In this document: positions 27,496 to 35,622 of the stretch, piece by piece
How positions within the stretch are numbered: the stretch's first letter is position 1
Layout of the letters: the number at the start of each line of letters is the position of its first letter
Position numbers and translations under genes: made by a program
Notes under the pieces: generated by a model
Told to the model about the DNA's origin: nothing
What the model saw: the letters and a program-made list of their open reading frames with translations, nothing else
Database searches by the model: none
DNA from: Chitinophagales bacterium
GTDB lineage: Bacteria > Bacteroidota > Bacteroidia > Chitinophagales > Chitinophagaceae
Assembly (NCBI GenBank): GCA_021323755.1
Contig: JAJPKJ010000036.1
Span: forward strand, 62,001-126,000
DNA length: 64,000 nucleotides
Direction: 5' to 3'

Positions 27496-28209
27496 ATGCA
27501 AGCAATGATCTTCGCCGCCGGAATAGGGACACGCTTCAAACCGTGGACGGACAAGCATCCTAAAGCTTTAGCATTGGTTAATGGTAAGACTTTGCTGGAA
27601 CGAAATATAAAATTCTTACAACAATTTGACATTACCGAGGTCATTGTCAATGTCCATCATTTTGCAGAACAAATAATCGAAACAATAAAAAAAAATGCCG
27701 GTTGGGGAAGTGTTATCACCATAAGTGATGAATCTGATGAAGTGCTAGAGACGGGCGGCGGATTAAAAAAAGCAAGTTGGTATTTTAATGATGATTCTTT
27801 TGTTGTCCTCAACGTTGATATTCTTACAGATCTTGATCTGCAGACAATGATAAACTTTCATCAACAACACAAACCCTTAGCAACACTTGCCGTAACGAAC
27901 AGAAAAACATCCCGATATTTTTTATTCGATGAAAATGACAATTTATCCGGCTGGCGAAACATTAAAACCGGCGAAGAAAAAATAAGTCGTAAAAGCAACG
28001 CATTGGTTGAAAAAGCTTTCAGCGGAATTCACATTATCGATCCCAAGATTTTTTCATTGATGTCCCAAACAGGAAAGTTTTCGATAGTTGATACTTATCT
28101 TGAACTTTCGAAATCACAGACCATAAAAGGTTTCGATCATAATCATTCAAAGCTCATTGATGTCGGCAAACCTGAATCTGTTGCAGAAGCAGAAAAATTA
28201 TTTGTATAA
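27496..28209 (+). CDS. MurU-like sugar-phosphate nucleotidyltransferase
   Basis: A 237-residue NTP transferase. It opens with the nucleotide-binding loop AMIFAAGIGTRFKPWTDKHP and has PKALALVNGKTLLE, the metal-site VLNVDILTD (about residue 104) and ETGGGLKKA (about 83), which resemble the MurNAc-1-phosphate uridylyltransferase MurU of the peptidoglycan recycling route. Related enzymes in heptose or mannose activation look similar, so the sugar is uncertain. The protein lacks any C-terminal acyltransferase domain. It sits alone between nadB and a phosphoesterase gene. Confidence 0.75.
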   Translation: MQAMIFAAGIGTRFKPWTDKHPKALALVNGKTLLERNIKFLQQFDITEVIVNVHHFAEQIIETIKKNAGWGSVITISDESDEVLETGGGLKKASWYFNDDSFVVLNVDILTDLDLQTMINFHQQHKPLATLAVTNRKTSRYFLFDENDNLSGWRNIKTGEEKISRKSNALVEKAFSGIHIIDPKIFSLMSQTGKFSIVDTYLELSKSQTIKGFDHNHSKLIDVGKPESVAEAEKLFV

Positions 28210-28288
28210 ATTATCTTGCCATTAATTTTTCGCCCTTAACAAACTTTGCGCACGAATTAATAATAAATTTGTTTTCCAAACAGCGCGC

Positions 28289-30724
28289 ATGAAAAATTTC
28301 ATTTTCATCATTCTGGTGCTTTTAGTAACCACTTCATTTTCTCAGCAGGCAGAAAAAGAATCATTAATAAAAAAAAGAATTACGCTTCCCAACGGATGGT
28401 CATTAACTCCGGTTGGCAACAGTTTGCCATTAGGTGACCTCCCATTGAACATCGCCGTTAGTTCCTCAAAAAAATATATTGCGGTTACCAATAATGGGCA
28501 GAGCACCCAATCACTCCAACTCATTGATGTCAAAAACGAAAGACGGCTTGACAGTATCAATATTCCAAAATCCTGGCTGGGACTGAAATTCAGCGATGAT
28601 GAAAAATTTTTGTATGCATCCGGGGGCAATGACAACTGGATATTGAAATATGCAATTAACAACAACAAACTTTTTTTGAAAGACTCTATTAAATTAGGTG
28701 AAAGGTGGCCCACAAAAATTTCCCCGGCGGGGTTGGATGTTGATGACGCAAATCATTTGATGTATGTTGTTACCAAAGAAAATAATTCGCTTTATATTAT
28801 TAATCTGCTTACCAAATCAGTAATTCGAAAATTTTCTCTTGGTGGTGAAGGATATACCTGTGTTCTTTCTCAAAACAAAAAAGAACTGTACATCAGTTGC
28901 TGGGGCTGCGATAAGCTTTTGATTTTTAATACGCAACTTCAAAAATTCTCCGGTCAAATATCAGTGGGAGACAACCCAAACGATATCTGCCTCTCCAAAA
29001 ATAATCAGTACATTTTTCTAGCTAACGCAAATGATAATTCCGTTTCCGTGATCGATCTTTCCAAAAGAAAAATTCTTGAAACATTGAATGCCGCCTTATA
29101 TCCGGATGCTCCGACAGGTTCAACAACTAATGCGCTTGCACTGAGTGAGGATAATAAGACCTTGTACGTTGCCAATGCAGATAATAATTGTCTTGCGGTC
29201 TTTGATGTGAGTGTTCCGGGAAAAAGCAAATCGAAAGGATTCATTCCGGTTGGTTGGTATCCAACAGCGGTAAAGATTGTTGGCAAAAAAGTTTTTGTTG
29301 CGAACGGAAAAGGGTTCTCTTCTATGGCAAATCCCTACGGACCAAATCCAATTGAAAGGAGTCAACATGTAAATTATCAAAACGGCGATAAAGAAAAACC
29401 AAAAGAAGTGCAATACATCGCGGGACTTTTCAAAGGGACCATGAGCATTTTCAATGAACCGAATGAAAAAGAACTAAGCTTTTACTCGCAATTGGTATAC
29501 CGGAACACGCCATACACAAAATCCAAGGAGTTACAATCGCCAGGTGAACCCGGAAACCCAATACCGATGCGTGTCGGCGACGTATCTCCCATCAAATATG
29601 TTTTTTACATTATCAAAGAGAACCGAACATACGACCAGGTTCTTGGCGATATAAAGGAAGGCAATGGTGATACCAGTTTGGTTTTATTTGGCAGCCATAT
29701 TACACCCAATCAACATGCCATTGCCAAAGAATTTGTGTTGCTGGATAATTTTTATTGTGACGCGGAAGTCAGTGCCGATGGACACAATTGGAGTATGGGT
29801 GGTTATGCTGATGACTATTTAGAAAAAACCTGGCCGACCAGTTATGGGGGCCGCGGCGGAAGTTATGATGGTGAAGGAAACCGGGCAATCGCCAATAATA
29901 AAAATGGATTTATATGGGATTATTGCTATCGTGCTAAAGTGAGTTACAGAACTTATGGAGAATTTGCCGATGATTATAAGCCAAATATTAAAGTATTGAA
30001 AAATCATCTTTGTCCTTATTATACCGGTTGGGATCTGGGTGTCAAAGACACACTGAGATTTAAGCAATGGAAAAAAGATTTCGATTCGTTGCTTGCCATT
30101 CACGCGTTGCCGCATTTTAATACGGTTCGTTTTGGAAATGATCATACAGAAGGAATCAGAAAAGGCAAGCCCTCTCCTTTTGCGCATGTTGCCGATAATG
30201 ATTTAGCCGTTGGTGAATTTGTAGAATATCTAAGCAATAGTTCTGTATGGAAAGAAAGTGTTGTTTTTATTTTAGAAGACGATGCGCAGAACGGCCCAGA
30301 CCACGTGGATGCGCATCGAAGTCCGGCATACATCGCGGGTGGATTTGTGAAAAGGCATTATGTCGATCACACCATGTATTCAACAACTTCGATGTTGCGT
30401 ACTATCGAGCTGATATTGGGCATACCGCCAATGAGTCAATATGATGCGGCTGCAACGCCGATGTGGCGTAGCTTTTCTTCAACAGCAGATCCTACCGTTT
30501 TTAGATCAATGCCGGCAAATATTGATCTTAATGAAAAAAACATGGCTTGGAATGAGATGGCAAAAAAATCGGAAGGATTTGATTTTGCAAAGGAAGATAA
30601 AGTTCCAGAAGATCAATTCAATGAGGTGTTGTGGAAAGGAATAAAAGGGATGGACGCCATTGTTCCCGTGCCAAAACGCGCCGCTTTTGTCAAAGCCAAT
30701 AACAAAAAAGATGATGACGATTGA
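28289..30724 (+). CDS. Secreted YncE-propeller/phosphoesterase fusion
   Basis: An 811-residue exported protein with signal peptide FIIILVLLVTTSFSQ. Residues about 45-350 are a YncE-like beta-propeller (repeats such as YVVTKENNSLYIINLLTKSV and LYVANADNNCLAVFDVS). Residues about 430-730 are an alkaline-phosphatase-superfamily phosphoesterase domain of the acid phosphatase/phospholipase C type: FYIIKENRTYDQVLGD, DNFYCDAEVSADGHNWSMGG and a metal-site EDDAQNGPDHVDAHRSP. It probably hydrolyses a phosphodiester or phosphomonoester outside the inner membrane, with the propeller guiding substrate or localisation. This fusion recurs in Bacteroidota. A TAAATTTG -7-like element lies 18 bases before the ATG. 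Confidence 0.85.
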   Translation: MKNFIFIILVLLVTTSFSQQAEKESLIKKRITLPNGWSLTPVGNSLPLGDLPLNIAVSSSKKYIAVTNNGQSTQSLQLIDVKNERRLDSINIPKSWLGLKFSDDEKFLYASGGNDNWILKYAINNNKLFLKDSIKLGERWPTKISPAGLDVDDANHLMYVVTKENNSLYIINLLTKSVIRKFSLGGEGYTCVLSQNKKELYISCWGCDKLLIFNTQLQKFSGQISVGDNPNDICLSKNNQYIFLANANDNSVSVIDLSKRKILETLNAALYPDAPTGSTTNALALSEDNKTLYVANADNNCLAVFDVSVPGKSKSKGFIPVGWYPTAVKIVGKKVFVANGKGFSSMANPYGPNPIERSQHVNYQNGDKEKPKEVQYIAGLFKGTMSIFNEPNEKELSFYSQLVYRNTPYTKSKELQSPGEPGNPIPMRVGDVSPIKYVFYIIKENRTYDQVLGDIKEGNGDTSLVLFGSHITPNQHAIAKEFVLLDNFYCDAEVSADGHNWSMGGYADDYLEKTWPTSYGGRGGSYDGEGNRAIANNKNGFIWDYCYRAKVSYRTYGEFADDYKPNIKVLKNHLCPYYTGWDLGVKDTLRFKQWKKDFDSLLAIHALPHFNTVRFGNDHTEGIRKGKPSPFAHVADNDLAVGEFVEYLSNSSVWKESVVFILEDDAQNGPDHVDAHRSPAYIAGGFVKRHYVDHTMYSTTSMLRTIELILGIPPMSQYDAAATPMWRSFSSTADPTVFRSMPANIDLNEKNMAWNEMAKKSEGFDFAKEDKVPEDQFNEVLWKGIKGMDAIVPVPKRAAFVKANNKKDDDD

Positions 30725-30885
30725 TAATGGATAATTTTGCAAAAAAGTTCAACGCCTAATAGCAATGCTGCTGATGCAGATCATGCACAGCAACGATGAA
30801 GATCAAATGAATGTTGGTAATAAAACGCCATGAGCTATTGAATCTTTCTTATCTTCGCCGCAGAATTTAACCGTTCCCCATACGA

Positions 30886-30914
30886 AAAAAGCCCCACCGA
30901 AAGTGGGACTTTTT
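30886..30914. terminator. Bidirectional terminator
   Basis: Hairpin with arms AAAAAGCCCCAC (30886-30897) and GTGGGACTTTTT (30903-30914), one mismatch, loop CGAAA. The A-run on the left and T-run on the right let it end transcripts from both sides: the phosphoesterase gene (plus) and the small exported protein (minus). Confidence 0.75.
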
Positions 30915-30933
30915 ATTTTAGTAAGTGATTTTT

Positions 30934-31269
30934 TTACCATCTGCGAAAATGTCTTACTCTTGATTCGCGATAATGGTCGCGGCTATAATAATGACGATAA
31001 GCGGGATAGTGATTATACATTGAATAAGAATTGTAAACATTAGCTCCAACAACAATTCCATTATCATAACATGGCGCAGGAGAATTCACAATAACTCCAT
31101 TATCGTAATAAGGATCAGGTGAATTATAAACTACCTGCGGTGCAATATACGCCCGATGAATAGGTAATCTTACTCCGAAATGCGCTCCGATATATACCTG
31201 CGCTTTGACACTGGTAGCAATGGCAGAAATGCCGGTGACCAATATTAATGATAAAAATAAACGTTTCAT
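30934..31269 (-). CDS. Small exported Tyr/His-rich protein
   Basis: A 111-residue protein with a clear signal peptide (MKRLFLSLILVTGISAIATS then VKAQ). The mature part is Pro/Tyr/Asn-rich and contains an imperfect internal repeat (YNSPDPYYDNGVIV and VNSPAPCYDNGIVVG), followed by a His/Tyr/Arg-rich tail (YPAYRHYYSRDHYRESR). Such tails are typical of small unnamed Bacteroidota secreted proteins. The start at 31269 is chosen because the signal peptide begins there. No function recognised. Confidence 0.65.
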   Translation of the reverse strand: MKRLFLSLILVTGISAIATSVKAQVYIGAHFGVRLPIHRAYIAPQVVYNSPDPYYDNGVIVNSPAPCYDNGIVVGANVYNSYSMYNHYPAYRHYYSRDHYRESRVRHFRRW

Positions 31270-31420
31270 AATTGTAGATTTAAAGTGATTAATCATTACT
31301 GCTGATTTTATTTTTTCAGCCTGGTATATTGGATTAATGATTGATCAAAAGATTTAATCCACAACCCTAAAGTGATTGTTAAATAAAATGATGCTGTTAT
31401 CGGGATGTTATGGCCAACAG

Positions 31421-31451
31421 AAATATCCGGGTTTATACAACCCGGATATTT
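31421..31451. terminator. Strong palindromic terminator-like hairpin
   Basis: Perfect 12-bp stem AAATATCCGGGT (31421-31432) / ACCCGGATATTT (31440-31451) with a 7-base loop. It lies 37 bases after the methyltransferase stop on the minus strand and upstream of the small exported protein. The run of T after it is short, so strand is uncertain. Confidence 0.6.
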
Positions 31452-31487
31452 ATTTCTCCTTTCTCATCTAATATTTATGCAGAAGGA

Positions 31488-32087
31488 TCAATATTTATAT
31501 CCTACAACGGCAATGGCAGTGCCGGTAAGCATTTCACGGAAGGCAAAACGCACGTCAGCAAAGCCGGCTTCGGTGATTTGTTCCTGCGTCTTTTCTGCAA
31601 GGTTCCATATTTCTTTTTCGCTTAAAGCTTGCTGGGGATGAAACACAATGATCAGTTTCCCACCATCCTTTAATAACGAATATAACTGCATGAACTTGTA
31701 TTGGGGTTCATTCCATGTATTATAAACATTGCCTGCGTAGATACTATGAAAATAATGTGCGGGATATGATAATGATTCAACCGTTCCCAAATGCAATTGC
31801 ATCAACTGCGTCTCAACAAATCTTTTGTTTCTGCGGTTTGCCTGTTGATACATAGCAACAGACTCATCAACTCCTGCAACAAATCCAACCTCTAATTTTT
31901 TCGCTACTTCCAATAATGTATTCCCACTATTGTAACCAATTTCCAAAATGTGCTGGTATGGATGAATGTGCAATTGTTCAACGATCCAACTTGTCATTGT
32001 TCTATTAACAGAAACTTTGAGCCAGGATTTTACTTTTTCAATAATGCTGTCGTTATTTAATGGTCGAGTATATGTAGCAGTTTGCAT
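31488..32087 (-). CDS. Class I SAM-dependent methyltransferase
   Basis: A 199-residue methyltransferase with the SAM-binding motif I ILEIGYNSGNTLLEV (about residues 45-60), an acidic end of strand 2 (VAGVDES) and a GGKLIIVFHP post-motif strand (about 147). Small soluble enzyme of the UbiE/Methyltransf_11 kind; substrate unknown. The ATG start is followed by QTATYTRPLNNDS, a plausible free N-terminus. It stands alone, with a strong hairpin after its stop. Confidence 0.8.
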   Translation of the reverse strand: MQTATYTRPLNNDSIIEKVKSWLKVSVNRTMTSWIVEQLHIHPYQHILEIGYNSGNTLLEVAKKLEVGFVAGVDESVAMYQQANRRNKRFVETQLMQLHLGTVESLSYPAHYFHSIYAGNVYNTWNEPQYKFMQLYSLLKDGGKLIIVFHPQQALSEKEIWNLAEKTQEQITEAGFADVRFAFREMLTGTAIAVVGYKY

Positions 32088-32183
32088 AAAATGATTTTGT
32101 GATTGCTTTGAATCGGGAATGGTCAGTAGTTAATGGTGAAAATCAAATCGCCAGTTTCCGATTTTCCTATTCAACTTTTATTC

Positions 32184-32555
32184 TTACCCTTGATTATCAG
32201 CGGTTTTTTGCTCTTCAAAAGGTCTTTCAAATCCTCTTCCAAAGCTACGACCACAGCGTTTTTCCCATTCTCCGCGAAATTTTTCTTTTTCTTCGGGAGT
32301 CATATTATCCCAACGTTGCATCATTTTTCTTTTCCACTGATGTTTGCCCCATTGTGCTCCGCGAAATCCGCCGAATAATATTTTGCTTAATATCAATAAG
32401 CCCAATGCCTGCCAAAAATTAATCAGTCCAACATGAACAACTGCAGCAAGCACATTATTCCAAAGTAACATTACGATCACTGAAAAAGCGGCCACCCCCA
32501 ACAATGCAAATGGAATAATTAAAAAAAGTTTAGGTCCTCTAAATCCTCGTTTCAT
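32184..32555 (-). CDS. Small membrane protein encoded after ECF sigma factor
   Basis: A 123-residue protein with two hydrophobic segments (LFLIIPFALLGVAAFSVIVMLL and NFWQALGLLILSKILFGG) and a charged C-terminal helix containing MTPEEKEKFRGEWEKRCG, which resembles the LTPEQ-type motif of Spy/CpxP-like envelope stress proteins. It starts 12 bases after the ECF sigma gene stop, so the two are almost certainly one operon. It could be an anti-sigma-like membrane partner, but it has no known anti-sigma domain; this is inference from position. Confidence 0.75.
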   Translation of the reverse strand: MKRGFRGPKLFLIIPFALLGVAAFSVIVMLLWNNVLAAVVHVGLINFWQALGLLILSKILFGGFRGAQWGKHQWKRKMMQRWDNMTPEEKEKFRGEWEKRCGRSFGRGFERPFEEQKTADNQG

Positions 32556-32567
32556 AAAAATATTTTT

Positions 32568-33152
32568 TTAATAATTAATAATCTCGTTATACAATGTTTG
32601 TAATCGTTCGCGCAAATGCAACACTGCATAGCGTTTGCGCGAGATGAGCGTGTTGATCTGTTCACCCGTTCTTTCCGCAATTTCTTTGAATGGAATATCC
32701 TCGAGTTCATTCCAAACAAAGACTTTCTTTTGTTCTTCAGGCAATTCGTCAAGAGCTTTATCCATGGTATCCCAAAAAATATTGCGCAAATATTCTGTTT
32801 CAGGGTTGTTGCTCTTGTCCATTAATATTTCCCGAAAATTGATTTCGCCTTCCTCGTTCTCAAGTGTGAGCGCATCTTCAAGCAATTCGGGCTTTTTCTT
32901 CCGGTAACTGTCAATTATCTTATTGCGCGCCACCTTAAACAGCCAACTGCTAACCTGCTCAATCGGTTCGCTGTCAACAGTTGCGGTCAGCTGGTACCAC
33001 ACATCCTGCAAAATATCTTCTGCATCTGCTTCATTATTCACCCGTTGGCGAATAAATCCAAAAAGCCGCTTGCCGAACTGGCTAATAACGCTGCTGATAT
33101 TTTTTCGCGATGGGTTGGTCATTACCGGTTGTATCGTCAACATCTCATCCAT
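32568..33152 (-). CDS. ECF-type RNA polymerase sigma factor
   Basis: A 194-residue sigma-70 family protein of the extracytoplasmic function type. Region 2 is seen as RLFGFIRQRVNNEADAEDIL and VSSWLFKVARNKIIDSYRKK (about residues 30-80); region 4 as LDELPEEQKKVFVWNELED then IPFKEIAERTG (about 135-170). It would direct RNA polymerase to a small regulon of envelope genes. The frame has two possible ATG starts (33152 and 10 residues on). Its downstream partner is a small membrane protein. Confidence 0.9.
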   Translation of the reverse strand: MDEMLTIQPVMTNPSRKNISSVISQFGKRLFGFIRQRVNNEADAEDILQDVWYQLTATVDSEPIEQVSSWLFKVARNKIIDSYRKKKPELLEDALTLENEEGEINFREILMDKSNNPETEYLRNIFWDTMDKALDELPEEQKKVFVWNELEDIPFKEIAERTGEQINTLISRKRYAVLHLRERLQTLYNEIINY

Positions 33153-33322
33153 GTAAAAAAGAAGACGAGTGAAGAAGATTTATATTTTAAAGTTCGGAAA
33201 AGAAAATTCAGTTAAGGTCTTTCAATTAGTAATCAGAAAATATCAATTACCACGATTATCCCACAGTTCTCATATTCCGGATAGAAAAAATATTTAACTT
33301 CATTGTCACTTAACAAGGTACT

Positions 33323-34423
33323 ATGCCTATATATATGGATGTTCATATTGTTCCCGGGGTTAAATCAAAAAGTGTGGCCGAAGCACATCAGAAAGATTTG
33401 CACCACCAGGAAGAATTTGGCTGCAATTGTATGACTTATTGGGTAGATGAAGCCCGCGAAAGCATATTTTGTTTAATTGAAGCGCCTGACAAAAAAGCGG
33501 TTGAGGAAATGCATAGCAAAGCGCATGGCCTTGTGCCTAATAAAGTAATAGAAGTCAACAGTTCATTGGTACAATCTTTTTTAGGCCGCATTTATGATCC
33601 TGCAGATGCAATAGTTTCAGATGAAGGTCTGAAGGTTTTTGGTGAACCATCCTTTCGCATTTTATTGGTAACAAGAATCACCGATCCCAATCTGTTAAAA
33701 CATAAACTCGGCAATGAAAGAGCCGATGAATTGTTGAATACATATAATACTGTCATCAGAAAAAATATTTTGCAATATGGAGGAAGGGAGGCCGAACATG
33801 AAGGAAGCAGCTTTATTGTTTCTTTTGATTCGGCTGCAAAAGCCGTAGCATGTGCGTTGGATATTCAAAAAGAAATGCATAATCCGATTTTAAGTCATCT
33901 TGATTTCAGCATTGCGATCAATGCCGGCGAGCCTGTTGAAAACAGCAATAAACTATTTGGCGACACCATTCAATTTGCTGTAAACATGTGCAATATTGCA
34001 AAGGATTTCAAAATCGTGATCGCATCAGCCGTGAAGGAACTCGTTGCAAAGGATTTTTTTCAAGACAGAAGAAAAAATTTGTTAAGCCTGCCTCCACAAG
34101 ATGAAAACCTGTTGAAATTGTTATTTTCAAAATTGGAAGAAAACTGGCAGAATGCAGATTTCGATATCACCCATTATTGCAAAGCAACGGCCATGAGCAG
34201 CTCACAACTGTACAGGAAGACAATCTCCCTGACGGGTTCTTCACCAAATGCGCTTTTAAAAGATTTCAGACTTGAAAAAGCAAAAGAGCTTTTGCGAAAA
34301 CAACATTATAATATTGCTCAAATAACTTTCGATTCTGGATTTACCAGCGCTTCTTATTTCACCAAATGTTTTAAAAAGAAATACGGCTTGCTTCCGATGG
34401 CCTATCTCGACCTGCTTCATTGA
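33323..34423 (+). CDS. DUF4242 - degenerate cyclase - AraC regulator
   Basis: A 366-residue predicted cytoplasmic transcription regulator with three parts. Residues 1-88 are a DUF4242 domain (SCO4226-like, a family with a nickel-binding member): MDVHIVPGVKSKS, LHHQEEFGCNCMTYWVDE and a C-terminal HGLVPNKVIEV. Residues about 110-243 resemble a class III nucleotide cyclase domain (REAEHEGSSFIVSFDSA, FSIAINAGEPVENSNKLFGD, TIQFAVNMCNIA) but both metal-binding Asp positions are replaced, so it should be inactive and may bind a ligand or dimerise. Residues about 265-366 are an AraC-type helix-turn-helix pair (YRKTISLTGSSPNA, FDSGFTSASYFTKCFKKKYG). The next gene downstream encodes an exported DUF4242 protein, with long direct repeats between the two. 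Confidence 0.85.
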   Translation: MPIYMDVHIVPGVKSKSVAEAHQKDLHHQEEFGCNCMTYWVDEARESIFCLIEAPDKKAVEEMHSKAHGLVPNKVIEVNSSLVQSFLGRIYDPADAIVSDEGLKVFGEPSFRILLVTRITDPNLLKHKLGNERADELLNTYNTVIRKNILQYGGREAEHEGSSFIVSFDSAAKAVACALDIQKEMHNPILSHLDFSIAINAGEPVENSNKLFGDTIQFAVNMCNIAKDFKIVIASAVKELVAKDFFQDRRKNLLSLPPQDENLLKLLFSKLEENWQNADFDITHYCKATAMSSSQLYRKTISLTGSSPNALLKDFRLEKAKELLRKQHYNIAQITFDSGFTSASYFTKCFKKKYGLLPMAYLDLLH

Positions 34424-34444
34424 TCATCTCTTATGCGGTTAAAT

Positions 34445-34502
34445 TTTACCATTTATTGAATGATTTGTTTTATATCGTTTACCATTTATTGAACGATTTG
34501 TT
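34445..34502 (+). repeat. Two 25-bp direct repeats, 33 bp apart
   Basis: Copies at 34445-34469 and 34478-34502 begin TTTACCATTTATTGAA and end GATTTGTT, differing at one base (T or C). The period is 33 bp, about three helical turns, which places both copies on one face of the DNA. They lie between the AraC-type regulator gene and the exported DUF4242 gene, where an AraC operator would be expected. Operator function is inference. Confidence 0.75.
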
Positions 34503-34565
34503 ATAGGCTATAGCGATATGTTGATAGTAACTTCAATTATTCTTTTAACTATTAAAAAAAATGTT

Positions 34566-34955
34566 ATGAAAACAATTACCAACAGCGTTATGCTTCTTGC
34601 CACTTTTCTTTTCACTGCTTTTGTTGCAAAAGCACAAACAACGACCGCAACAAATTCACAAACAACAAAATCAGCAACAATGAAAACCTATCTCATCGAG
34701 AGGGACATACCTGATGCAGGTAAATTAACTCCCGAACAATTAAAAGCGATCTCGCAAAAATCATGCAGTGTCCTCAAAGACATGGGTCCGCAAATTGAAT
34801 GGCTACAGAGTTATGTGACCGGTAATAAAATTTACTGCGTTTACAGAGCTGAGAACGAAGATCTGATCAGAGAACATGCAAAAAAAGGTGGATTTCCGGC
34901 TAATGTGATCACCGAAATTTCAACAACAATCAGTCCTGCTACCGCCAAAGAATAA
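34566..34955 (+). CDS. Exported DUF4242 protein
   Basis: A 129-residue protein with a signal peptide (ITNSVMLLATFLFTAFVAKAQ) and a Thr/Asn/Gln linker, then one DUF4242 domain: MKTYLIERDIPDAGKL, TPEQLKAISQKSCSVLKDMG, IYCVYRAENEDLIREHAKKG and GFPANVITEI. The cluster of Cys and His (SCSVLKDMG, YCVYR, REHAKKGG) fits a metal- or ligand-binding role, as reported for the nickel-binding SCO4226, but the ligand here is unknown. It begins after a pair of 25-bp direct repeats and follows a regulator that carries the same domain. ATG at 34566 is chosen because the signal peptide begins there; the frame is open to 34518. Confidence 0.85.
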   Translation: MKTITNSVMLLATFLFTAFVAKAQTTTATNSQTTKSATMKTYLIERDIPDAGKLTPEQLKAISQKSCSVLKDMGPQIEWLQSYVTGNKIYCVYRAENEDLIREHAKKGGFPANVITEISTTISPATAKE

Positions 34956-34982
34956 GTTGAGAAATTTCTTTTATTGCATTCA

Positions 34983-35012
34983 AAAACCCGCTTGACGCGG
35001 GTTTTATTTTTT
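34983..35012. terminator. Intrinsic terminator between convergent genes
   Basis: Perfect 9-bp stem AAAACCCGC (34983-34991) / GCGGGTTTT (34997-35005), 5-base loop, with T-run after it and A-run before it. It can end transcription from both the exported DUF4242 gene (plus) and the OsmC gene (minus). Confidence 0.85.
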
Positions 35013-35031
35013 GCATATATTTTTTTGCTTT

Positions 35032-35538
35032 TTAGGAAGAATGATATGTCGTTTCTACTGCAACGCCTTGCGTGAGCGTTTGATAAACGACACAATATCT
35101 TTCTGTAAGTTTTTTTAATGCAGTCATCTGTTCTTCTCCTGCACCCGAATCCAAAATAAACTCCAACCGGATTTTTTGAAATCCCACCGGAGATTCTTTC
35201 GAAACGCCTAATGTGCCTTTGAAATCGAGATCGCCTTCTGCCTTCACTGTTCCGCTTTTGATTTCAACTCCGATTGCGGTTGCTACTGCCTGCAATGTTA
35301 CCCCCGCACAAGCCACCAGGGCTTCCAGAAGCATGTCGCCGGAGCAGGCGAGCATTCCTGTTCCGCCTGTTGCGGGATGCAGGCCAGCTTCGACCATTGC
35401 GCGACCTGTTTCTACATTACAGGATATTCCTTCGCCGATCTTTCCTTCAGCTTTTAATGTGATAATAGCAGACTCTGGTTGGTCGCGATATTTTTCTTTA
35501 AGAGGAGCCTGCAGGTTTTTTAGTTCAGTTGCATTCAT
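35032..35538 (-). CDS. OsmC-family protein
   Basis: A 168-residue member of the OsmC/Ohr peroxiredoxin-like superfamily. The family pattern is visible: GEGISCNVETGRAMVEAG (first conserved Cys about residue 40) and the GGTGMLACSGDMLLEALVACAGVTLQAVA helix with the second Cys pair (about 64 and 77). Members reduce organic or fatty hydroperoxides or act in osmotic stress. Subtype is not clear. Convergent with the exported DUF4242 gene; the shared terminator suggests separate transcripts. Confidence 0.85.
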   Translation of the reverse strand: MNATELKNLQAPLKEKYRDQPESAIITLKAEGKIGEGISCNVETGRAMVEAGLHPATGGTGMLACSGDMLLEALVACAGVTLQAVATAIGVEIKSGTVKAEGDLDFKGTLGVSKESPVGFQKIRLEFILDSGAGEEQMTALKKLTERYCVVYQTLTQGVAVETTYHSS

Positions 35539-35622
35539 GATGACAAGTTTAATAAAAAAACCTGAGCGAGTTTAAAAAGTTTTTTTGCACAGTCATTTTC
35601 ACTCAGCAATTTCTTTTCTTTC

